Notes: a model not told the origin generated them from the letters alone. Positions 48,892 to 57,180 are shown, numbered from the stretch's first letter. The stretch: DNA of 64,000 nt from Arthrobacter sp. Edens01 (GCF_001307035.1 NZ_LKIU01000005.1:1-64000); one strand, 5' to 3'. Program-made: numbers and translations.

Positions 48892-48927
48892 AAGAAGAGC
48901 AGGACGGGCAACCGTCCTGCTCTTCTT
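48892..48927. terminator. Terminator of csp gene 1
   Basis: A 16-bp perfect stem (left arm AAGAAGAGCAGGACGG) with a GCAA tetraloop, followed by TT-rich sequence. It is typical of an intrinsic terminator. Confidence 0.88.
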
Positions 48928-48950
48928 GTTTAACCCGTCAACTCCGCCCG

Positions 48951-48999
48951 GCGGAGGGTAGGGCCCGTCGAGACGCTCAAGACGGGGCCTACCCTCCGC
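48951..48999. terminator. Hairpin at the end of the glutaminase gene
   Basis: GCGGAGGGTAGGGCCCGTC (48951-48969) pairs with 48981-48999 with one mismatch around an 11-nt loop. It lies 12 bases beyond the stop of the leftward glutaminase gene and probably ends that transcript. Confidence 0.7.
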
Positions 49000-49011
49000 T
49001 GCCGGAGATCG

Positions 49012-50826
49012 TCAGTCCTGGACGCGCACTGCAGTCTCGCGCAGGTACTGTTCCACCCGGGTGTAGGCGTCCTGGGTCAGGGCACGCCAGAATTGCATCG
49101 CGAGGCGTGGTTCATCCTCTTCGATCTGATGGATCACGTCGGCCGGCAGGCGCCAGACCTCCACTGCGCCGTCGGCCTTGACGGTGGTCTCCTGCCTCCG
49201 GTCCTCGCCCAGGGCCATCTCGCCGAAGGTCATTCCGGCGCCCAGACGCGTCAGTTTCACGCGGTGGCCGTCCGGACCCGGCATGAGGGTCTGCACATGG
49301 CCCGAGGCAATAAAGTAGACACCGCTGAAGCGCTGGCCGATCCTGCGGATCACATCGCCGTCGTCGTAGGTCAGTTTCTCCATCCGGGAGGAAAGGTCCT
49401 TGGCGCTGTCCTCACCGAGGGGAGCCAGCGCGGGGGAGTCCTTGGGCAGTATCCGGGCAGGCTGAACGAGGTCCGCCGCGTAGCGCTCAAGCAGTTCTTC
49501 CTCGCACCACTCAACCGCTCCGGAACGGGTGGCAAACGCCTGCACGTCGTGGCCGTCTTCCACCAGGCTGGCCGCCACGGTCCCGTCCGCGTCCACGATG
49601 GCCAGGCTCCGTCCGCCGCGGGTCAGCATGTCTGCCGCCTCGGCGAACATCCGCATGGCCACTCCGGAGACCTCATCAACACTGCGCAGGTCCAGCACCA
49701 CCAGTACGACGTCGTCATCCAGGGAAGCGAGCTCCCGCACCATGGCTTCGGCACCGGCAAAGAGCAGGTCGCCGTTCAGCTCAAGCACCCGTGCACGGTG
49801 GATGTTGGAGCGCAGGACGTTGGCTGCTTCTTCGCTGCGGCGGATGCCCGAAGGAGTGGTGCCAATGTCATAGGAACCGCGCAGCGCAGAGCGTCCCGTA
49901 CGTCCGGCACGGACAAAGTGCAGTTCAAGGTCGCTGGAGAGCCGCTGGCTGACGGCTACGCCGCGCACACTGCTGCCGTGGGCATCGAGCGGCGGCGAGT
50001 AGACGGCCAGACCGATCTGGCCCGGCAGCACGGCGATCGTGCCGCCGGCTACCCCGGACTTCGCTGGCATGCCTACGCTGCTCATCCAGGCACCGGCGTC
50101 GTCATACATGCCGCAGGTGGCCATGACGGAGAGCACCCGCTCCACCGGCGCTATATCCAGTACCTGGTCATTCGTGAGGGGGTTGCGGCCGCTGTTGGCA
50201 AGGGTGGCAGCCATCATTGCCAGGTCCAGGGTGTTAACCATTACCGAGCATTGCCGGAAATAGTCCTCAATGACCGGTGTGGGATCAGATTCAATGATGT
50301 CGAAACTACGCAGAAGATATGCAAGTGCATGATTTCGGTGCCCGGAGCGGAGTTCTGACTGGTAGATCTTTTCGCTGACAGAGAGCTGACGTCCCGCAAA
50401 TGCTGAATACGTATTGAGAATTCGCTTAAAGCGTGAATTTCCGCCGGCACCGCGGACGAGGGAGGTGGCAGTGAGGGCTCCGGCATTGATCATGGCGTTC
50501 GCGGGGCGCCCGGTGCCTTCGGCCAGGGAGATCTCGTTGAACGAGTCTCCGGACGGTTCAACGTCCACCTTGGCGTCCACCTCGTCCATGCCCCGGTCGG
50601 CCAGCGCCAGGCCGTAGGTGAACGGCTTGGAGATCGACTGGATGCTGAACTCCTCGCGGGTGTTGCCCACCTCGTAGACGAAGCCGTCTGCAGTGGCCAG
50701 GACTATTCCGAAGTGATCGGGATCCACGTTGGCCATCGCGGGAATGGAACTGTACGGTTTCCCGTCCTTTAGGTCGGCAATCTCGGCGTGGATTCGTTGC
50801 AGGTAGTGATCGATCGGGGAGTCCAT
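49012..50826 (-). CDS. glsA: Glutaminase fused to STAS and cyclic-nucleotide-binding domains
   Basis: The 604-residue protein carries three domains in order. Residues 1-315 are a glutaminase of the serine-dependent beta-lactamase-like type (nucleophile Ser64 in SIQSISKPF with Lys67), which splits glutamine to glutamate and ammonia. Residues about 325-450 are a STAS domain (LELNGDLLFAGAEAMV, VVLVVLDLRSVDEVSG). Residues about 465-595 are a cyclic-nucleotide-binding domain (FSGVYFIASGHVQTLMPG, FGEMALGEDRRQETTV). The usual enzyme is about 310 residues. The extra domains suggest that its activity or placement responds to a signal such as cAMP. It lies between the two csp genes. Confidence 0.92.
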   Translation of the reverse strand: MDSPIDHYLQRIHAEIADLKDGKPYSSIPAMANVDPDHFGIVLATADGFVYEVGNTREEFSIQSISKPFTYGLALADRGMDEVDAKVDVEPSGDSFNEISLAEGTGRPANAMINAGALTATSLVRGAGGNSRFKRILNTYSAFAGRQLSVSEKIYQSELRSGHRNHALAYLLRSFDIIESDPTPVIEDYFRQCSVMVNTLDLAMMAATLANSGRNPLTNDQVLDIAPVERVLSVMATCGMYDDAGAWMSSVGMPAKSGVAGGTIAVLPGQIGLAVYSPPLDAHGSSVRGVAVSQRLSSDLELHFVRAGRTGRSALRGSYDIGTTPSGIRRSEEAANVLRSNIHRARVLELNGDLLFAGAEAMVRELASLDDDVVLVVLDLRSVDEVSGVAMRMFAEAADMLTRGGRSLAIVDADGTVAASLVEDGHDVQAFATRSGAVEWCEEELLERYAADLVQPARILPKDSPALAPLGEDSAKDLSSRMEKLTYDDGDVIRRIGQRFSGVYFIASGHVQTLMPGPDGHRVKLTRLGAGMTFGEMALGEDRRQETTVKADGAVEVWRLPADVIHQIEEDEPRLAMQFWRALTQDAYTRVEQYLRETAVRVQD

Positions 50827-50856
50827 CCATCCAGCCTACGGGGGTTGGGAAAGCCC

Positions 50857-50885
50857 GTGACCTGACCGTTATCTCTGTGTATACT
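50857..50885 (+). promoter_or_regulatory. Promoter of csp gene 2
   Basis: GTGACC (50857-50862), a 17-bp spacer and TATACT (50880-50885). The latter aligns with TAGAGT at csp gene 1. Confidence 0.65.
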
Positions 50886-50892
50886 GGCACGC

Positions 50893-51036
50893 AGTTGTTG
50901 TGTTGAGTGTTTGAACTTGAAGCGGCGAAGCCCGAATCCAGGGCCAGCCGCTTTTTTTGTAGAACGCTGCATGGGACACTTCAGCTGGAAACTCCTCGAC
51001 GGTCGGGGATGTTTCGCCTCAGAAGGATGATTAAAA
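50893..51036 (+). ncRNA. Conserved csp 5' leader with terminator-like hairpin (copy 2)
   Basis: Same layout as at 48505-48646. AAGCGGC (50920-50926) pairs with GCCGCTT (50947-50953), followed by seven T (50952-50958). The T-run is longer than in copy 1. Conserved blocks include TTGTTGTGTTG at the start. The hairpin lies about 80 nt before the ATG, far from any coding end. Confidence 0.65.
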
Positions 51037-51240
51037 ATGGCAACTGGCACCGTGAAATGGTTCAACTCCGAAAAGGGCTTCGGCTTCATCGAGCCCGATG
51101 ACGGCAGCGCCGATGTTTTCGCCCACTACTCCGCCATCAACGCGAGCGGCTACCGCTCACTTGAAGAGAACCAGAAGGTTAGCTTCGACACCGAGCAGGG
51201 ACCCAAGGGTCCCCAGGCGGTAAACATCCAGCCTGTCTAA
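51037..51240 (+). CDS. cspA: Cold-shock protein 2 (CspA family)
   Basis: The 67-residue cold-shock domain has RNP1-type KGFGFIE and RNP2-type VFAHYSAI motifs. It is a near-duplicate of the csp product at 48647; only a handful of positions differ (for example NASGYRSL here, NSSGYKSL there). It likely binds RNA in the cold or on growth change. The terminator at 51280-51308 ends the gene. Confidence 0.96.
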   Translation: MATGTVKWFNSEKGFGFIEPDDGSADVFAHYSAINASGYRSLEENQKVSFDTEQGPKGPQAVNIQPV

Positions 51241-51279
51241 CCAAGACTTCCGGCCCTTTCACGGGCCAGCTGGAAACGC

Positions 51280-51308
51280 AGATGCAGGACGGATTCCGTC
51301 CTGCATCT
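51280..51308. terminator. Terminator of csp gene 2
   Basis: AGATGCAGGACGG (51280-51292) pairs with CCGTCCTGCATCT (51296-51308) around a 3-nt loop, followed by CGCGTTT. Confidence 0.85.
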
Positions 51309-51892
51309 CGCGTTTAAGGCACACTCCGCGCTGAAGCGTCCCCCTGCCTGCCGGCGCCGGCAGCAGGGCATTTCCCCGGTGCCTGCCCGGGCGTACCTCG
51401 CCGATGTCAGCCGTGACCAGCTGATGCGCCTGCTCACCGAAGGTGGATACGTCCACTACCGCTGGAAGGAAGATGATGAGCTTCACGCGGTGATGGCAGG
51501 CATCCTGAAAGAGTTCGGTTCCATAGGGGACATGGTCAAGGGCGCCGGTTCGGCCGGCGAGCTGCGGCACAGGCTGGAGGTTCCCCGGCATTGGACCGGT
51601 AACGGCCGGTATTTTCATGGAATGGGTGCCCGCACGGTTCAACGGAACCTACACCGGCTGACCCTTCCCGGGGCCTTGGCCCGCCGGGGACGTAACGCAG
51701 CACACAAATCCGGATGCTTCTGGCTATACTCCTAACAGCTTCAAGAACTGCGGCCGCCAAGCTCCGACTTGGCCGCATACCAACCCCACGCTCGTTGGGT
51801 GGTTCGGATGAAGAAGCGGCCTGCACTCGCCCCTGGGGCAACCGGTGCCAGGCAAGAGCACGCCGAAAGGACCGGCGCCCGGCGCCGCCGCC
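51309..51892. other. Poorly explained interval
   Basis: After the csp terminator there is no confident gene for almost 600 bases. It holds one low-confidence rightward frame (51379-51735), an isolated TATACT (51725-51730) without a good -35 partner, and a bulged stem TGCGGCC..AAG / CTTGGCCGCA (51749-51777). A TATACT start would give a leader of about 160 nt before the small upstream gene of the PIN pair. Confidence 0.4.
51379..51735 (+). CDS. Hypothetical protein, uncertain
   Basis: This is a 118-residue frame with a GTG start. The first two thirds have coding-like codon use with strong G/C third positions (RDQLMRLLTEGG, KEDDELHAVMAGILKEFG). The last third turns Arg-rich and looks like non-coding sequence, so this may be a decayed or frameshifted gene. 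No family was recognised. No good ribosome site is seen. Confidence 0.35.
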   Translation: MPARAYLADVSRDQLMRLLTEGGYVHYRWKEDDELHAVMAGILKEFGSIGDMVKGAGSAGELRHRLEVPRHWTGNGRYFHGMGARTVQRNLHRLTLPGALARRGRNAAHKSGCFWLYS

Positions 51893-52018
51893 ATGGATAC
51901 TCCTGTTCCCCCAGCAACCTCCCTCAAAGCAGTCAGCCTGCAGGACTATGAGGACCTCGTACGTCTGCGCGAGGCCTTCGTCGAGTTCCTTCTCAGCGAG
52001 CCAAGAGCTGCTGCATGA
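51893..52018 (+). CDS. Short protein upstream of PIN gene, possible antitoxin
   Basis: A 41-residue frame starts at the ATG of CCATGGAT and ends in TGA overlapping the PIN-gene ATG (ATGA). It contains the helical stretch SLQDYEDLVRLREAFVEFLL. An in-frame GTG at 51845 would give 57 residues. The coupling and small size suggest an antitoxin; no DNA-binding domain is visible, and it is shorter than usual VapB or Phd proteins. Confidence 0.5.
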   Translation: MDTPVPPATSLKAVSLQDYEDLVRLREAFVEFLLSEPRAAA

Positions 52019-52410
52019 GCGGTCCGGCAGGGCTGCTGCTGGATACCCCCGTCCTTGCCGAGGTCCGCAGCGGGAGCCCAGACCCCGCCGTCGTCGGTTT
52101 CCTCCGGAGCCGCAGCCACCTTCGAGTCTTCGTGTCCGCCCTCACCGTGGGGGAATTCGAATCGGCTGCTCCAGGCTGGCTCAAGGAACTGTCCCAGCGC
52201 TTTGCCGGGAACATCCTTCCCGTGGACCATGAGGTGGCGATGCTGTGGCGGACACTGCCTGTGTCCGCTGCCGAAGGACCCCGGGACTCGCACCGCTCCT
52301 GGCTCGCGGCAACGGCAATCCACTGCAACCTCACGGTCGTGACACCTGAACCTGAGGCCTTTGTGGCATATGGTGCGCATGCGGTCAGTCCATTCACGGA
52401 ATTCGGCTGA
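52015..52410 (+). CDS. PIN-domain protein (VapC/FitB-like) with altered active site
   Basis: The 131-residue protein has the PIN fold of VapC-type RNases: Asp10 in GLLLDTPVLAEV, Glu47 in SALTVGEFES and the late AATAIHCNLTVVT. The usual third acidic residue before AATA is Arg94 here, with Asp91 nearby. The last acidic position, normally D in TRNxxDF, reads PEPEAF. Activity may therefore be weak, shifted or absent. Four-base overlap with the preceding small gene suggests a toxin-antitoxin operon. Confidence 0.65.
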   Translation: MSGPAGLLLDTPVLAEVRSGSPDPAVVGFLRSRSHLRVFVSALTVGEFESAAPGWLKELSQRFAGNILPVDHEVAMLWRTLPVSAAEGPRDSHRSWLAATAIHCNLTVVTPEPEAFVAYGAHAVSPFTEFG

Positions 52411-52514
52411 GCACAACCCCCTGTGAGAGAATTCATTGTCCCGGGTGAGGCCGGGCACACTGCCGCGTGCTGTCTTGGCGCCGCGGACACTCGCAAGTTA
52501 GGAACTCTTGGCCG

Positions 52515-53822
52515 ATGGCTGAAAACACTCCCCGCGCGAATGCAGTACCGCATTCGGAGCGGATTGACGACGACGGCGGCAAGGCCGCCAAATGGAAAAT
52601 TGTCGGCCCGGGACTCGTGGTTGCTGCCACGGGTGTTGGTGCTGCCGACATGGTTGCCACCCTGGTGGCAGGATCCCGCTACGGCTACGGCCTGCTGTGG
52701 GCAGTTATCCTGGGCGTCATCCTGAAGATCATCCTCGTGGAAGGTGCCGGGCGGTTCACGCTTGCAACCGGTAAGACCATCTTCGAAGGGTGGCGTTCGC
52801 TGGGACGCTGGACCACCTGGTACTTCGGTCCGTACATCATGATCTGGGGCTTCGTTTACGGCGCCACGGCCATGTCTTCCGCTGCGCTGCCGCTGGCAGC
52901 AGTCTTCCCGTTCCTTCCGCTGTGGGCATGGGCCATCGTGATGGGCCTGGCCGGCTTCGTCATGGTCTGGTTCGGTAAATACGCCACCTTTGAAAAGATC
53001 ACCGCTGCCCTCGTTGGCCTGATGTTCGTCACCGTGGTCGGCCTGGCCATCATCGCAACCCCCAACATCCCGGAGATGTTCAAGGGCCTCGTCCCGATGA
53101 TCCCCGAAGGCGGCATCGTTTACACGCTGGCTCTCGCCGGCGGCGTCGGCGGCACCATCACCCTGGCTGCGTATGGCTACTGGCTGCGCGAAAAGGGCTG
53201 GTACACGCCCAAGTGGATGAAGGTCATGCGCATCGACAACTCGATGGCCTACGTGATGACGGGCATCTTCGTGATCGCCATGCTCATTGTGGGTGCCGAG
53301 GTTGTCCGCACCGCCGGCATCACGCTCAGCGCAGGCGACAAGGGCCTGCTGGACCTCTACGACGTCCTGAAGCTTGAATACGGCGACTTCATTGGAACCG
53401 GCTTCCTGATCGGTTTCTGGGCCGCGTCCTTCTCCTCCATCATCGGCGTCTGGAACGGCGTTTCGCTGATGTTCGCCGATTTCTGGGGGAACATGCGCGG
53501 AAAGGAATCCGGTCACCCGGACACCCGCGTAGGCGGAAAGTACTTCAAGTTCTACGTCCTGTGGCTGACCTTCCCGCCGATGATTCTTTTCGCACTGGGA
53601 CAGCCGATCGGCCTGATCCTCGCCTACGGCGTGCTCGGCTCGCTGTTCATGCCGTTCCTGGCCGTCACCCTCCTGGGACTGCTCAACGGCAAGCGCATCC
53701 CGAAGGAATGGGCCAACCGCCTCCACACGAACATCGCCCTGGGCATCACCGCCCTGCTGTTCATCATCCTTGGCCTGCAGCAGGCCTGGAAGGCACTCTC
53801 GCCGGTATTCGGCGGCGAGTAG
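52515..53822 (+). CDS. Nramp-family divalent metal transporter
   Basis: The 435-residue membrane protein is an Nramp-like metal importer. The first helix carries GPGLVVAATGVGAADMVATL and about eleven helices follow; GPGLxxxxxGxGxxD is the metal-binding signature of the first helix in this family. The N-terminus (about 25 residues) is charged. The ATG at 52515 is used; the longer frame covers the intergenic region. Whether it carries Mn, Fe or Mg cannot be told; it may be a distant branch. Confidence 0.85.
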   Translation: MAENTPRANAVPHSERIDDDGGKAAKWKIVGPGLVVAATGVGAADMVATLVAGSRYGYGLLWAVILGVILKIILVEGAGRFTLATGKTIFEGWRSLGRWTTWYFGPYIMIWGFVYGATAMSSAALPLAAVFPFLPLWAWAIVMGLAGFVMVWFGKYATFEKITAALVGLMFVTVVGLAIIATPNIPEMFKGLVPMIPEGGIVYTLALAGGVGGTITLAAYGYWLREKGWYTPKWMKVMRIDNSMAYVMTGIFVIAMLIVGAEVVRTAGITLSAGDKGLLDLYDVLKLEYGDFIGTGFLIGFWAASFSSIIGVWNGVSLMFADFWGNMRGKESGHPDTRVGGKYFKFYVLWLTFPPMILFALGQPIGLILAYGVLGSLFMPFLAVTLLGLLNGKRIPKEWANRLHTNIALGITALLFIILGLQQAWKALSPVFGGE

Positions 53823-53877
53823 CCCCTCACTTGGGCGGTCTCACAACCCGCCCGCCAAGGCGCTGCGAAGCACCCTG

Positions 53878-53915
53878 AAACTGCCCTGCCGTGTGTAAAC
53901 GCGGCAGGGCAGTTT
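53878..53915. terminator. Terminator of Nramp-like gene
   Basis: AAACTGCCCTGCCG (53878-53891) pairs exactly with 53902-53915 around a 10-nt loop, 56 bases past the stop. Confidence 0.85.
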
Positions 53916-54030
53916 AGCGTACGCACCCTCCTTCCACGAGGGAAAAACTAAGTTCGAAAATAAGTACGCAGACCCTGTCTACGCCCTGAGGACCCTCCGC
54001 TACTCTGGAATGGCGAGAGAAGGTTGCAGC

Positions 54031-55422
54031 ATGGAAATCAGCGCAGCGGGTGGCCTGAATCGTCTGATTGCGGGCCGATACCGACTCATCGAACCAATTG
54101 GCCACGGTGGCATGGCCACCGTCTACAAGGGACTGGACGAAGCTCTCGGACGCGACATCGCCGTGAAGCTCTTCCGGGCCAGCGCTGTCGACCCCGACGA
54201 CGTCGGGCGGCAGGAAACGGAAATGCGTCTCCTGGCTTCGCTGACGCACCCGGGGCTGGTGACACTCTTTGACGCAGGCAAGGACGACGCCGGCCGCGAC
54301 GACGGTCCCGACGGAGAGCCCCGGGCATTTCTGGTGATGGAACTCGTGGACGGGCCGGACCTGCGCAAGCGGCTTCGGGACAATCCCGTGCCTGCAGCTG
54401 ACGTTGCCTACGTCGGCGCTGAACTCGCCGGTGCGCTGGCCTATATCCATGCGCGAGGAGTGGTTCACCGCGACGTTAAGCCGGCCAATATTCTCCTGCC
54501 GCCTACCATCGCCGGTACGGCACCGCGGGCCAAGCTCACGGACTTCGGGATCGCCCGGATGATGGACGGGGCCAGGCTCACTGCGACCGGTGCAACGCTT
54601 GGCACGGCCAACTACCTCAGTCCGGAACAGGCGTCGGGCAGGTCCGCGTGCGCCTCGTCCGATATCTACTCCCTTGGACTGGTGCTGCTGGAGTGCCTAA
54701 CCGGAAAAATTGAGTTCGGCGGCACCCCGCTGGAGGCAGCCGTTGCAAGGCTGAGCAGGGATCCGGAGGTCCCGGAGACCCTCGGCACGCACTGGAGCTC
54801 CCTGCTCACCGGAATGACCGCACGGGACCCGGAGTCCCGGCCAACGGCTGCGGAGGTGTCTGCTGCATTGCTGGATCACGGGTGGTCCGCAGGGCCCGTG
54901 ACACCGGCTGCAACCCGGGACATCGCCCCGCCCCGAACGGAAACAGCGGCTCCTGAAACGGCAGAGGCGTCAGAAGTGGACGGTTTGGCGGCTGAGCCGG
55001 AGACCTCCGCCAGCTTGGATTGGCTGCATACGGGCACCGGCGCCAGTACTGCAGAGGATCCGCGGACGCCTGCCATGGAGCAGGCAGCCGCAGCCTATCT
55101 GGCCAGGGACGACCTGGACCATCCGGACATCCATACGCCTGCGGCTCCGCCCACGCCTCCGTCGATCGGCCCCCTGTCCGGAGCCGGCCAGGGGCGTCCC
55201 GGCAGCGCGGGGCCGAAACAGGCCGCTATTGCCCGCGCAGCCGCCGTTCCAATGCCTCCCGGCCGTGCCGTCCTCGCCGGCCGTGTGCTGCTGGCAGTCC
55301 TGGCCATGACCGTCCTGACGGTGGCAGTGGTGCTGGCAGCCGGCCGGGTCGGAGCGTCCGACTCCCTCCAGCCCCAGAAGGTCCCTTTCCAGATTGGCGG
55401 GACCAGCAGCGGGGAACCGTAA
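54031..55422 (+). CDS. Serine/threonine protein kinase (PknB-like, membrane anchored)
   Basis: The 463-residue eukaryotic-type kinase has the glycine loop GHGGMATVYKG (24-34), Lys46 (IAVKLF), the catalytic loop HRDVKPAN (from about 146) and the DFG motif. Residues about 290-410 are a Pro/Ala/Glu-rich linker and one helix follows at about 418-440 (VLLAVLAMTVLTVAVVL). The outside tail is short and has no PASTA repeats. The ATG at 54031 has AGAAGG upstream; seven more codons are in frame. Targets are unknown. Confidence 0.92.
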   Translation: MEISAAGGLNRLIAGRYRLIEPIGHGGMATVYKGLDEALGRDIAVKLFRASAVDPDDVGRQETEMRLLASLTHPGLVTLFDAGKDDAGRDDGPDGEPRAFLVMELVDGPDLRKRLRDNPVPAADVAYVGAELAGALAYIHARGVVHRDVKPANILLPPTIAGTAPRAKLTDFGIARMMDGARLTATGATLGTANYLSPEQASGRSACASSDIYSLGLVLLECLTGKIEFGGTPLEAAVARLSRDPEVPETLGTHWSSLLTGMTARDPESRPTAAEVSAALLDHGWSAGPVTPAATRDIAPPRTETAAPETAEASEVDGLAAEPETSASLDWLHTGTGASTAEDPRTPAMEQAAAAYLARDDLDHPDIHTPAAPPTPPSIGPLSGAGQGRPGSAGPKQAAIARAAAVPMPPGRAVLAGRVLLAVLAMTVLTVAVVLAAGRVGASDSLQPQKVPFQIGGTSSGEP

Positions 55423-55483
55423 CCCAGGCCCGCCGGTTTGTCCGGGTTAGGCCCGGAAGCGGCTCGGATCGCATACTTGAAAC

Positions 55484-55879
55484 ATGGATTTTCCCGTACC
55501 GTCCCCTAACGACCGCTGCCCTTGCCTGAGCGGTGAGACGTACGGGAACTGCTGCTCCCGCTTCCATGCCGGCAGCGCCTGGGCCCCCACCGCAGAAGCG
55601 CTTATGCGTTCGCGCTACACCGCATTCGTCACCGGCGACAAGGAATACCTGCTCCGGACCTGGCACCCCAGCGGGCGTCCTGCCCGGCTCGATCTTGACA
55701 GCGAAATGCGCTGGCGGCGCCTGGACATTCTGTCCACAGAGGCCGGCGGGCCACTGGATTCGACCGGAGTAGTCACCTTTGAGGCCCGTTACCGGCAGGA
55801 CGGCGACGCCGGTGTGCAGCGCGAACGCAGCACCTTCGTCCGGGAAGACGGCCGATGGCTGTATGTTGCGGGCGAGTAG
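55484..55879 (+). CDS. YchJ-like protein with SEC-C-type zinc motif
   Basis: The 131-residue protein resembles YchJ/UPF0225: an N-terminal SPNDRCPCLSGETYGNCCSR zinc-binding segment and a central ALMRSRYTAFVTGDKEYLLRTWHP typical of the family. Function unknown; a domain for metal or protein binding. It stands alone after the kinase gene, 61 bases on. Confidence 0.88.
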   Translation: MDFPVPSPNDRCPCLSGETYGNCCSRFHAGSAWAPTAEALMRSRYTAFVTGDKEYLLRTWHPSGRPARLDLDSEMRWRRLDILSTEAGGPLDSTGVVTFEARYRQDGDAGVQRERSTFVREDGRWLYVAGE

Positions 55880-56023
55880 GCCCCGACACCTTCCACCTGC
55901 TTCGGGCCGCGCCTAGTCTTAAGTAGCGTCCGACGGCGGCTCGGATCCGGGCCCCATCGGGAAGTCTTCCCGAACAGGCGTACGCGCCTGCCAGTGGTCG
56001 GACCCCAGCAGAACGAGGACACC

Positions 56024-57082
56024 ATGAAAGCACTCGTTTATGAAGGACCCGGACAGAAGGCGTGGAAGGACGTCCCTGACCCGCAGATTCAGGATCCGCG
56101 GGACGTGATCGTCAAAATCGATACCACGACCATTTGCGGCACAGACCTCCACATCCTTAAGGGAGACGTTCCCGCAGTCACCCCGGGCAGGATACTCGGC
56201 CACGAAGGGGTAGGCACCGTCAGCGAGACGGGGTCCAGTGTCACCAACTTCAAGGTTGGGGACAAGGTCATCCTCTCCTGTGTTTCCGCCGACGGTTCCT
56301 GCAGCTTCTGCAAGGAGGGCCTGTACTCGCACTGCACCGGTTCCGAAGGCCAGTCCGGAATCGGCTGGATTTTCGGCCACCTGATCGACGGGACGCAGGC
56401 TGAGTATGTGCGGGTTCCCTATGCAGACACCTCCATGTACCTGTTGCCGGAGGGCGTAAGCGAAGAGCACGGAGTGCTGCTCAGCGATATCTTCCCCACC
56501 GGTTTTGAGATGGGCGTGCAGTACGGCCGGACCAAGCCCGGTGACGTTGTCGCCGTGATTGGAGCGGGACCTGTGGGCCTCGCCGTGATCTCCACGGCTG
56601 GCCTGTACGGGGCCGCGAAAATCATTGCCGTTGACCTGGACCAGAACCGGGTGGACCAGGCCCGCAAGTTCGGTGCCACGCACGGAGTGAACTCCGGCGA
56701 CTCCGACTGGAAGGAACAGATCATGTCCCAGACAGACGGCTGGGGCGTGGACGTGGCCGTGGAAGCCGTGGGTATTCCCCGGACTTTCGAGATGTGCACA
56801 GAGATTGTCCGGCCGGGCGGAAACGTGGCGAACGTGGGTGTGCACGGCAAACCGGTCAGCCTGGAACTGGACCGCCTGTGGATCGAGAACATCGACATCA
56901 GCATGGGCCTGGTGAACACGGACACCCTGTCCATGCTGTTGAAGCTGATGGCGGAGGGGAAGCTCCCGGCCGAGCCCTTCATCAGCCACCGCTACCCGCT
57001 GAATGACATGATGACCGCGTACGACACATTCTCGCGGGCGGCGGAGACCGATGCGCTGAAGGTGATCCTGAGCACTGAATAG
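56024..57082 (+). CDS. Zinc-dependent alcohol dehydrogenase (MDR family)
   Basis: The 352-residue medium-chain dehydrogenase has the catalytic zinc ligands in TTTICGTDLH and GHEGVG, the structural zinc loop CVSADGSCSFCKEGLYSHC with four Cys, and the NAD fold VAVIGAGPVGL. It oxidizes an alcohol or reduces an aldehyde; the substrate cannot be said. GAGG lies just before the ATG at 56024; a GTG 30 bases upstream is less supported. Confidence 0.9.
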   Translation: MKALVYEGPGQKAWKDVPDPQIQDPRDVIVKIDTTTICGTDLHILKGDVPAVTPGRILGHEGVGTVSETGSSVTNFKVGDKVILSCVSADGSCSFCKEGLYSHCTGSEGQSGIGWIFGHLIDGTQAEYVRVPYADTSMYLLPEGVSEEHGVLLSDIFPTGFEMGVQYGRTKPGDVVAVIGAGPVGLAVISTAGLYGAAKIIAVDLDQNRVDQARKFGATHGVNSGDSDWKEQIMSQTDGWGVDVAVEAVGIPRTFEMCTEIVRPGGNVANVGVHGKPVSLELDRLWIENIDISMGLVNTDTLSMLLKLMAEGKLPAEPFISHRYPLNDMMTAYDTFSRAAETDALKVILSTE

Positions 57083-57095
57083 CAGGCCTCCCGGG

Positions 57096-57119
57096 CGGTT
57101 TGGGCCGCGGCTCAAACCG
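57096..57119. terminator. Hairpin after alcohol dehydrogenase gene 1
   Basis: CGGTTTG and CAAACCG arms with an inner GCCG/CGGC stem form a hairpin 14 bases after the stop of the dehydrogenase gene. Confidence 0.55.
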
Positions 57120-57128
57120 GGCGGATAC

Positions 57129-57162
57129 TGGAAGTGCGGCCGCAGCTGCGGCCGCACTTCCA
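57129..57162. terminator. 34-bp perfect palindrome between dehydrogenase genes
   Basis: TGGAAGTGCGGCCGCAG and its exact complement abut without a loop, giving 34 bp of perfect symmetry, 18 bases upstream of the next start. It may be a second terminator or an operator. Confidence 0.6.
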
Positions 57163-57180
57163 CGTCAAGGGGGTATGTAA

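Noticed and set aside
51993-53726. A 577-codon minus-strand frame opposite the PIN and Nramp-like genes
   Set aside because: It is low in hydrophobic residues, rich in His, Asp and Gly, and covers two recognised genes; it is a shadow frame.
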